Below the pieces are notes generated by a model. That model did no database searches and had not been told where the DNA came from. It worked only from the letters and a program-made list of their open reading frames with translations. A DNA stretch of 64,000 nt from Agriotes lineatus (taxonomy: Eukaryota; Arthropoda; Insecta; Coleoptera; Elateridae), in assembly GCA_940337035.1 (NCBI GenBank), contig CALNHX010002978.1, forward strand, positions 1 to 64,000. The letters are read 5' to 3'. This document shows positions 56,621 to 64,000 of this stretch, piece after piece. Position 1 is the stretch's first letter; every line of letters starts with the position of its first letter. The position numbers and the translations under genes are program-made.

Positions 56621-58710
56621 CTACCGAAAGCGAGCTTCTTGATTTTGTTATAATTTATGTAGTTTCTAAAAAACTGGACCCCACTACATTTCGTGAATGG
56701 GAGGTCCTTAGAAACCGGTCAAGTTCTGACCTGCCTAATCTTGATGAGTTCAAGGAATTTCTACAAAACACAGCAAATCTTCTAGAAACTCTGGAAGTAA
56801 AAAATGTTAAGCTTGTACCCGAAAAGTCTTCCAAGGTACATTCTAAATCATTTGTGTCGGGTACCCCTTCGTGTCCACTTTGTAAAGGATCTCATTCCTT
56901 GTACAAATGCGATAAGTTTGTCAAGCTGTCTGTTCTTGACAGAAAGTCAAAGGCAAAAGAGCTCCGCGTATGCTTTAATTGCCTAACTCAGGGTCACCTT
57001 GCGAGCCTCTGTAGCTCCAAATATACGTGTAGAAAGTGCAAATCAAGGCACAACACACTTCTTCATGAGGATAAGCCTCAGAACGCTTCTTCTAGTCAAC
57101 CAGGATCTGCAGTGTCAGCAGAAACCCCTGTTGAACTAAATCAATCGATTTCGGCATTCTGTTCGAATGCTTTTCAGGTACTCTTACCTACGGCTACCGC
57201 TAAACTCATCGCTGATGATGGTACGCCTCATGTTGTGCAAATCCTGCTGGATTCCGGTTCCCAATCGAACTTTATACGTTCAGATTTGTGTAAAAGGTTG
57301 AAGCTTCCAATTCGCGAAGTCAACGTTACTGTTTCTGGCTTAAGTAAAGCCACTTCTCAAATCAAGGCTAGGTGTGATATCAAGCTGCAAGCCCCTCACA
57401 CTTCATACGGCATTGGCCTATCCTGTCTTGTTCTCGATGAGATTACGGGTGTTACTCCAAGTTTTCGCGTCCAGCGAAACAGCTTCAAGGTTCCTGATAA
57501 CATCAAGTTATCAGATCTGTCCTACGACCAACCGGGCACCATCGACATTTTGATTGGTTCGCCCATTTTCTGGCAGCTCCTTTGTATTGGACAAATTGGT
57601 CTAGGCCCAAATCTTCCCATCCTCCAAAAGACTCGTTTTGGTTGGATTGTTTCTGGCCCTACAGGCCCCCCTTCTGCGTACCCTGTACAGTGCAATCTTA
57701 GCACGATCGAGGATGCTTCTGACCCCATTGCTAGGTTTTGGCAACTCGAACATTACCCAGAGGAAAAGGTTCGCACAAATGAAGAGAACGCCTGTGAGGC
57801 ACATTTCGTGCAAAATACTCAACGAGAAGCGAATGGTCGATTCGTTGTCTCTATCCCTCTCAAGAAACCTGTAGAGGTATTGGGTGATTCATTGCAAATC
57901 GCTCAGAAAAGATTCTTATCAGTAGAGAATATTTCAGATTCTGCAAGTAGTAAGGCTACCACGCGTAGCATCTTGCCTGAAATATCCCAGATTTCAGATT
58001 CTGCAAGTAGTAAGGCTACCACGCGTAGCATCTTGCCTGAAATATACCAGATTTCAGATTCTGCAAGTAGTAAGGCTACCACGCGTAGCATCTTGCCTGA
58101 AATACCCCAGATTTCAGATTCTACAAGTAGTAAGGCTACCAATCGTAGCAGCTTGTCTGAAATTTCCAAGATAGTTGACCCGCTGGGTCTGTCAAGCCTT
58201 TGGTGGCACGGTCCCACCTGGCTAAGCGAAAGTGAGGCATCTTGGCCCACTTCCATGTTCAATATTTCAGATTCTACAAGTGGTAAGGCTACCAATCGTA
58301 GCAGCTTGTCTGAAATATCCCATATTTCAAATTCTACAAGTAGTAAGGCTACGAAGCGTAGCATCTTGTCTGAAAGATCGCAGATATTTGACCCGCTGGG
58401 TCTGTCAAGCCTTTGGTGGCACGGTCCCACCTGGCTAAGCGAAGGTGAGGCATCTTGGCCTACTTCCAAACATGTTCGTGCTGAGCTTCCAGAATTCAAA
58501 AAAGAAGTTCAGAGTTTTCCTGTAACCTCCGTTGAACCATTTCCGTTCAATCAGTATTCAAGCTTTGCTCGCTTACAACGAGTTATAGCTTATTGCTTTC
58601 GTTTTTATAGCAATGCGCGGACCCCTAAGGCTGATCGTCTTTCTGGTCCCCTTTCTACAGTCCCTGAATCCCTTTCTGGATTCCGAGGGACTGCTAAGAG
58701 TTGGTGGTAG
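56621..58710 (+). pseudogene. BEL gag-protease with collapsed RT region
   Basis: Open in one frame from about 56602. Order: end of gag; three Cys/His knuckles (CPLCKGSHSLYKC, CFNCLTQGHLASLC, CRKCKSRHNTLLH); a retroviral-type aspartic protease (LLDSGSQSNF); and the linker into RT (KTRFGWIVSGP, RFWQLEHYPEE, GRFVVSIPLKK). Then, from 57931, the RT and RNase H are absent and replaced by 20-residue repeats and two copies of a WWHGPTWLS segment. The last part (LQRVIAYCFRF) is the start of the pre-integrase region and runs out of frame with the integrase at 58710. Protease residues look intact. Confidence 0.9.
57931..58390 (+). repeat. 60-bp in-frame tandem repeats replacing BEL RT
   Basis: Four 60-bp units (57931, 57991, 58051, 58111), each encoding a variant of ISDSASSKATTRSILPEISQ, then a DPLGLSSLWWHGPTWLSE block. 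Two more units (58263, 58323) and a second DPLG-WWHGPTWL block follow, up to about 58470. The unit resembles the RT connection (SIL.EISxIFDPLG) of BEL pol, and WWHGPTWL resembles the RNase H-side motif, so the repeat is made of pol fragments. Confidence 0.9.
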
Positions 58711-59908
58711 GCTCCACAACTCTCAATTACCCTTTGACAAGAAGTTTCCTCTAGTGATTTCTGGCAAACATCCATTCGCCAAACTCCTAGTATCGCATGA
58801 GCATCTTCGGCTTCTCCATGCCGGACCTCAAATGCTGTTAGCTAATCTCAGAGAACGATATTGGATCACCTCTGGCAGAAATATCGTCAAGCAAGTGGTT
58901 CATCAATGCTTACGGTGCTTTAGATTCTCTCCTAGGTTAACTGAACCCATAATGGGAGACCTGCCAGCCTCTCGTACTCAATCATCGCCCCCATTTCATA
59001 CGACTGGTATTGATTATGGTGGACCTTTCATGATAAAGGATCGCAAGGGACGTGGTTCTAAACTAGTAAAGTCCTACCTTTGTCTATTCGTTTGTTTCGT
59101 CACAAAGGCAGTGCACCTTGAATTGGTCGCTGATCTTTCTACTGAAACCTTTTTAATGGCTTTTCGCCGGTTTGTGGCTCGACGAGGCAAACCGCTCCAT
59201 GTCTACTCAGACAACGGCACTAACTTTGTAGGCGCTAATTCCGAGTTAATCGAATTAGGCAATTTTCTCGCGGAACAAAACCCTTCTATTTCCGAATCAG
59301 TCGCGAACGACGGAATAGCTTGGCATTTTATACCCGCGCACAGTCCCCACTTTGGCGGATTGTGGGAGGCCGGAATCAAGTCCTCCAAACATCACATACG
59401 TCGCGTTATAGGTAACGCTAGTCTAAATTATGATGAATTTAGCACTTTGTTAGCACAGGTGGAAGCGACCTTAAACTCCCGACCCCTGTCCCCTTTGTCC
59501 TCTGATCCAAACGACCTTCAGCCTTTGACTCCTGCTCATTTCCTGATTGGTCGTCCGTTGGTGTCACTGCCTGATCCCAACGTAACTGAGATAGTCGAGT
59601 CTCGGCTGTCTAAATACCAGAGAATACAACAACTTCACCAGAATGTGTGGAAGAGATGGAGTAAAGAGTACATCTCGGAACTCCAACAGCTCACCAAATG
59701 GCGCACGCATCTTTCGGACCTCCAGCCTGGTTCCATGGTCCTCATCAAGGATGACAATCTACCCCCTCTGAAGTGGAGGTTAGGCCGGGTCACCGAGCTG
59801 CACCCTGGCCTTGACGGCGTTACGCGTGTGGCGTCAGTGAACACTGTGTCAGGGATCGTGAAGCGATCCTTCGCCAAATTGTGCCCGCTACCTAGTGTTG
59901 TGAACTAG
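58613..59908 (+). pseudogene. BEL integrase, catalytic residues intact, no own start
   Basis: Recognisable from LNPFLDSEGLLRVGGRL. HHCC module: H in HEHLRLLHAG, CLRC. Core: Asp in GIDYGGPF, Asp in YSDNGTNFVG, Glu in GGLWEAGIKSSK, then a DUF5641-type C-terminal domain (GRVTELHPGLDGVTRVASV). The frame is intact to the stop at 59908. It overlaps the previous frame by about 98 bases in a different phase, which points to a small deletion that fused the two parts out of phase. It could be made only by frameshifting or from another message. All three catalytic acidic residues remain. Confidence 0.9.
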
Positions 59909-60103
59909 TGCGTTAGCGTTCAGCGCAGTTTTCGTAAAGCCTTTTGGCTCCCCATTGTTCGGGTTTTCTTGTACTAGATTAAGATCCATGTACTATTATG
60001 CTTTGTATATATGTGTGTTCATGTTACATGTTCTACTCTAGCTTTTACATGTCAACTCTGTACTGTTTTATTTGAAAGGTTACCCTTTCCAAGGCGGGCG
60101 GTA

Positions 60104-60468
60104 TGTTAAGGACTTTATAAACTTTTGCCGCCTCTCTTACATTCTGAATTCGTACTGTGCGCAGTAGACTGCCTCGCCGGCATCCGATTCCAAAAACACT
60201 TACGTTTCATCTGTCAACGTGGCAGCATGCAAACCGGTCCGCTCTACGGAAGCTAATTCTTGTAAATGTTCAAATGTTCCATGTGTTTTTTATTGCTAAT
60301 AAAGTAACATATTTCCGGCTTTCAACGAGTGTATTTATTCAGTGAAACCTACAATTCATACAGTCCACAAATTCCAAGGCGAGCTGGCAAATCAGGAGTT
60401 TTCCAAATAACGGAAAACAGAGAAGGCTACAAACATTGGACCTTCGATCTCGATTAGTGCCACAAACA
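60104..60468 (+). repeat. 3' LTR of the BEL element
   Basis: 365 bp; no difference from 54641-55005 was noticed on reading. Confidence 0.92.
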
Positions 60469-60473
60469 AAACC

Positions 60474-61454
60474 TGTTACAATTTATTATTGCAGGCATCG
60501 CTCGGTTTTGGATTTTTTGCATAAGTTTAATATCACAATCATATAACATAAACAGAACTGAGGAGCAATATTCCAGTGTCCGTGCTATTAACGATTTGTA
60601 TATGATGAACTTGCTATAACTACTGGGATATCTTGTTAGTCTGAATATGTAATTAACTTTTTTCGAGTTTTTATTCATCAAAAGTCGAAGGTGGCTTTTG
60701 AAATTTAATTTTTCATCAATTACAACACCCAGATATTTTATTTCATCAACCCCTTGAATTTCCTGATTATTTATAAGAATTTGATTATTATTAGTTGGTA
60801 CAAGTTGTTGATGCATCTGCTTATTTGCTAGGCTCATTTATTTCGTTTTTGCTATATTTAACTTAAGTTTGCACGAGCATAACCACTGAAATATTGCCGC
60901 GAGTTCCTCATTTAAAGTCCTCACAACTGAGTCAAAATCTTTGCCATAGGTATATGTGTCATCCGCAAACAAGTGTATCTGGGATTTTTTAACATGAAAA
61001 ACAATATCATTTATAAATAATAAGACTAAATAAACCCCAAGTACACTTCCCTCTACGGGACACCGTGTTTATTTATGAGTGTCTTAGAACATGAACTATT
61101 TATTTTTACAGTTTGTGATCTATTACATAGATACGATTGGAACCATGATAATACTCTATTGGTAAAACACATTTTTTCTAACTTGGCCAGTAGAAGATCT
61201 CGGTTTCCTGTTTCAAACGCCCGCCTCAAGTCCAAAAACACAACAATAACAACATTTGTATCCGCGATTTGCTGTTTCCAGTCTAAGATAGTGGCTGCAA
61301 GGCTGTCTCACATGAATGCTGTGACTTAAAACCAGACTGTGTTTCGGCGATTATTTTGTTTTTATTGCAATATTCTAGGAGCTGTTCTTTTACTACAATT
61401 TCTAATACTTTTTCATATGATGAAAAACTCTATTTCTTAAAGATAAGTTTATTA
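60474..61454 (-). pseudogene. Non-LTR retrotransposon reverse transcriptase fragment
   Basis: Minus strand, in the order of an RT: FLDLRRAFETGNRDLLLAKL (61053-61241), then KHGVP, the catalytic FADDT (60958-60969), and a downstream part with IKYLGVVIDEKLNFKSHL (60454-60837). Frames change between parts, so it is decayed. It resembles jockey/CR1-type LINEs. It is split from its 3' part (54440-54635) by the BEL element and cut at its 5' side by the LTR at 61455. Confidence 0.88.
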
Positions 61455-61996
61455 TGTTACGTTTTTACGTTTGGGTAATTTAAAAATTATACGACGCTTC
61501 TTGCATTAAACATTTATTTACAACAAGTAATTATTATTATTAACAAACACACGAATTACTTAAACTACGAACTATTTCTAACAACGATACACTTTTTATT
61601 TATATGCGCTAGATTAAACATCAATTAATTTATGTTGCTATTTATTCACGACTTAAACATTAAGGATTTATATGGTTATATATACAGGTTCATTTATATC
61701 ATGCGCTTCGAGTCTGATGGGAACTGCCGGAGAACTAACTGTCTATCCGGCGGCGCGTATTTATGTGGCCGAATAATTTCCATCTAGAACAATCCAGACT
61801 TCGCTCGTACGTTCCGGCATTCGCATGTGTTGACCCCGACCGCGTTCCCGAAAGCGTGAGTCATCCCTTGCATCTGGCTGCAAGGTCGCTTCTCGAGGCG
61901 TCTGGAACATGACTCATCTGCCCGCAGCAGGCTCCAAGATCGTCTCGGCGGCGGTGACTCATAAGTCTGCAGCTGCCTGATCGCCGGGCCGTTACA
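61455..61996 (-). repeat. 3' LTR of gypsy element 2
   Basis: Ends TGTTACG and CGTTACA in plus-strand reading. AT-rich left half, GC-rich right half. The macro/CCCH frame runs into it. Confidence 0.82.
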
Positions 61997-62569
61997 CTGC
62001 CCCCACCTTAGGTCGCTCTGTCCCAGAACGAGTTGCGCCAGGTGCCTGCCATTCGCTCTTGTAAGGGTTTGATGGCGGTATTTACAGGCGGTGCCCTTCT
62101 TGCACACGGACTGGTTGAAGAAGTAGCAGTCCACCGTGGGCTCAATGCTTCGCGACGGGCTGCAACAGCAGACCTCGATCTGGATGCCGGTCCGGTCGAA
62201 GACTACTTCCAGCATGCTGCGTACGACCCTCCAGTTCAAAGAATACAGGCCGCATCCTAATTTCGGCACCGCTAGCCGGGTTTCGCCGTTCTTTACCATC
62301 TGCTCCTTAAGGTCCAAAAGAGCAGACCAGAACTACTGGTAACTAAATTTTTCATACGACAACCTTTTCGTCACCAGGTAATAAATGGAGCTGTTGCCTT
62401 CCTTCAGCTGCAAAGTTCTGCCAACCTGAGGTGCCTGCTCTCGCAGCTGGTGTAACCGGCCAAACTTCTCCCGGAAGGCAGCGGCGATCCCCCTAGACAT
62501 CCGGAGGTCCTGGGCGACGCAGTGTGCCAAGGAATACTGCCGCAGGGTGTCGAACAGGTAACGCTGCAC
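61784..62569 (-). pseudogene. Macro domain (OARD1/TARG1-like) plus CCCH zinc finger in gypsy 2
   Basis: One reading frame from 62569 to 61784, with an in-frame TAG at 62333. Before the stop: SLAHCVAQDLRMSRGIAAAF and FGRLHQLREQ, then SSIYYLVTKR, typical of the first half of OARD1-type macro domains. After it: RLAVPKLGCGLYSLNW, the second ADP-ribose-contacting loop, and VVRSMLEVVFDRTGIQIEVC. Then a CCCH-type finger (CYFFNQSVCKKGTACKYRH). The final part lies inside the 3' LTR. Such macro domains bind or remove ADP-ribose from proteins. The segment follows the pol C-terminal region directly, where an env would otherwise sit, and may be a pol extension. The TAG breaks it in this copy. Confidence 0.82.
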
Positions 62570-62599
62570 CTCTGTAGTGACTCCAAATCGCGCAGTCTT

Positions 62600-63602
62600 C
62601 GTACCCCCATAAGCGGCCGTAAACTCCTGGAAGGAGGTTCCTCAGGTCCCTAGTCGTCTCAGGGGTTGCTCCATGACAGCCTCCACTTCCTCATTGGTTC
62701 CGGCATATGGGGCCAACCGATTGAAGTGCACCACCCTGCACTTTTCTCGAGGAAGTTTCTGGATTCGGTATACCACGTCATTCAGTCGAGCAACTACAGT
62801 GTAGGAGCCTTCCCAGTTCCTTTAGAGCTTGGGGGAGAGACCACGACGTCTCTGGGGGTTATAAAGCCATACCAAATCGCCAGGCTGGAAACCACCCACT
62901 TCAGCGCTGGCATCATAGCGGTCCTTCATTCGGTCGCTGGCACCCTGAATGTTTCAGCGTACGGCGTCGTGGATATCTTTCATCCTCTTTTTTAGGTTCC
63001 CCATGTAGTCCTCGCCGGCCGTTTCTTCGCCAGGCTTTCTTCCAAATTTGACGTCACATGGCAATCGCAGCTCGCGCCCAAAGAGTACCGTGGCTGGGGT
63101 GTGGTTGGTTGTTTCTTGTACTGCCAATCGGTAGGCCATTAGGAACAGGTGAATGTACTGGTCCCAGTCACGCTGATGCTCGGAAACCACCTTGGACAGA
63201 TGCTTCCCCATGGTTCGGTTCATTCTTTCCATCATGCCGTCCGATTGAGGATGGAGGGTAGTGGTCCCGGTCTTGTGTATTCCCAGGAGCTTGCAAACGT
63301 TCTGGAACAGTCCAGACTCGAAATTCCGACCCTGGTCGGAATGTAACTCCAGGGGGACTCCAAAACGGCTGAAGCACTCCTTCACCAGAACATCAGCGAC
63401 AGTACCGGCCTGTTGATTCGGAAGGGCGTACGCTTCGGGCTACTTGGTGAAGTAGTCCATGCACACCAGGATGTATTTATTTCCCGATTCGGTTTCGGGT
63501 AATGGTCCAGCGATTTCGATGGCTATCCTCTCGAACGGACTACCGACGTTGTACTGCCGCATCGGAGCTCTACGTCTACCAACCGGTCCGTTTCCTGCAG
63601 CT
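62600..63602 (-). pseudogene. Gypsy 2 integrase core and C-terminal domain
   Basis: Core and tail of a gypsy integrase. First Asp region: NKYILVCMDYFTK followed by TAG at about 63444 where Trp is expected. Second Asp: LHSDQGRNFES; Glu: GMMERMNRTMGKH. The tail has FQPGDLVWLYNPQRRRGLSP, NWEGSYTVVARLNDVVYRIQ and VVHFNRLAPY, a GPY/F-type module, with more stops in between (after HDAVR at 62954 and after LSPKL). All core catalytic residues are visible but the reading frame is broken several times. The frame then leads to the macro domain. Confidence 0.9.
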
Positions 63603-63967
63603 CAGGCTTCGCACCTCCGGCACGACTCTCGGACAACATCTTTGCAGCTCGACCAGTAGAACCGGTCCCGGACCTTCTGCAACGTCTTCTTCAAACCAAA
63701 GTGTCCCTCAGAGGAGCCATCATGCAGGTGACGCAGAACCTGGGCCACTCTACTCCTTGGAACCATCAATTGTGATCTCGTTGCCCTACCGTCCTCGTCT
63801 TCCAAGATTCTGGTCAGGACGTCCAGCTGCAAGGAGTCCCATTGCGCCCAATAGGTCTTCACCGTTGGGTTGGTGGCGGAGACCTCCTGCCAGGTAGGTC
63901 GACGGCCATCTCGCTTCCAGGCCATAACCGTGGTTAAGTTGGGGTCGTTCTCCTGGCTGTTCTGCAA
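63602..63967 (-). pseudogene. Gypsy 2 integrase zinc-binding N-terminal domain
   Basis: HHCC module visible: LRHLHDGSSEGHFGLKKTL, then DRFYWSSCKDVV and CRRC. It ends with TGA at 63599 in frame with the core. Preceded by an acidic pol linker (NDPNLTTVMAWKRDGRRPTW). Confidence 0.9.
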
Positions 63968-64000
63968 CTCGTCTAGCTCCCACGAGCCGTCGAATAGAGT

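Larger units (their letters stand above)
54641..60468 (+). mobile_element. BEL/Pao LTR retrotransposon lacking reverse transcriptase
   Basis: 5828 bp. LTRs are 365 bp each (54641-55005 and 60104-60468) and look identical. A primer-binding site starting TGGTCCTACAGAACCGG lies at 55007 and an AAGGCGGGCGG purine tract just before the 3' LTR. Gag, zinc knuckles, DUF1758-type protease and integrase are present. The RT and RNase H are deleted and replaced by tandem repeats. Identical LTRs mean that this defective form itself was mobilised recently, presumably by proteins from a complete relative. Confidence 0.93.
54636..60473. repeat. BEL element with 5-bp TSD (AAACC)
   Basis: AAACC at 54636-54640 and 60469-60473 flanks the LTRs. 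Removing the element joins the non-LTR sequence smoothly. Confidence 0.9.
61455..64000 (-). mobile_element. Ty3/gypsy element 2, cut by the window end
   Basis: Minus strand. 3' LTR at 61455-61996 (542 bp), bounded by TGTTAC and GTTACA. A polypurine tract AAGGTGGGGGCAG on the element strand abuts it. Upstream lie a CCCH/macro-domain segment, a GPY/F-like pol tail and an integrase. The rest of pol, gag and the 5' LTR are beyond 64000. It is inserted into the non-LTR fragment. In-frame stops mark it as inactive. Confidence 0.9.

Noticed and set aside
57903..58499. 198-residue minus frame opposite the BEL repeats
   Set aside because: Shadow of the 60-bp repeats, whose length in multiples of three keeps several frames open.
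62033..63897. Plus-strand frames in the gypsy 2 region (60-131 residues)
   Set aside because: Shadows of the minus-strand integrase and macro-domain frames.
8..64000. Search for a retroviral envelope gene in the LTR elements
   Set aside because: No signal peptide-furin site-fusion peptide-transmembrane layout was found in gypsy 1, BEL or the visible part of gypsy 2.

Overview
This window is eukaryotic and almost certainly from an insect or close arthropod relative: Ty3/gypsy, BEL/Pao, non-LTR, Tc1/mariner, hAT-like and tyrosine-recombinase elements sit among AT-rich satellite DNA, and no host gene with exons is recognisable. It reads as repeat-rich heterochromatin with nested mobile elements. 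Calls rest on motifs, terminal repeats and target-site duplications (TSDs) read by eye; no database search was possible.

Layout. 8-5297: decayed Ty3/gypsy element (minus strand). 5745-31140: about 25 kb of satellite DNA with a ~273-bp basic unit, an orientation flip near 6990, a ~305-bp variant, a 634-bp higher-order repeat, and an ~8-kb tandem segmental duplication that carries two copies of one hAT-like insertion. A tyrosine-recombinase element (7419-8958), a hairpin element (8960-9092) and a Tc1/mariner element (28328-29655) interrupt it. A non-LTR 3' end follows at 31141.

Centrepiece, 32719-54334: a 21.6-kb Polinton/Maverick-like element. It begins AG and ends CT, has multi-kilobase terminal inverted repeats (TIRs), and is flanked by a perfect 6-bp TSD (TGCATA at 32713-32718 and 54335-54340). 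Each TIR holds a broken gene that joins a BIR (IAP-type) domain to a Polinton-type packaging ATPase. The interior carries an intact intronless secreted matrix metalloproteinase, a trimeric-type dUTPase, two related exonuclease-like proteins, a small OB-fold-like protein with a truncated mirror copy, an apparently intact tRNA-Leu(UAA) with two D-arm-less copies, and two unrecognised small genes. No DNA polymerase B, integrase, protease or capsid gene is visible, so it looks non-autonomous or decayed. A young non-coding LTR retrotransposon (40155-45396; 4-bp TSD, Lys-type primer site, near-identical LTRs) is nested in it.

Right side: a non-LTR element is split by a very young BEL/Pao element (54641-60468; LTRs that look identical, 5-bp TSD). 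The BEL keeps gag, protease and integrase, but its reverse transcriptase/RNase H region has collapsed into 60-bp tandem repeats. From 61455 to the window end a second gypsy element (minus) has an OARD1/TARG1-like macro domain and a CCCH zinc finger after its integrase.

How the genes work together: the metalloproteinase, dUTPase, BIR, ATPase, tRNA and exonuclease-like set resembles the accessory set of a large DNA virus, consistent with a virus-related Polinton or adintovirus lineage that is now endogenous and partly broken.
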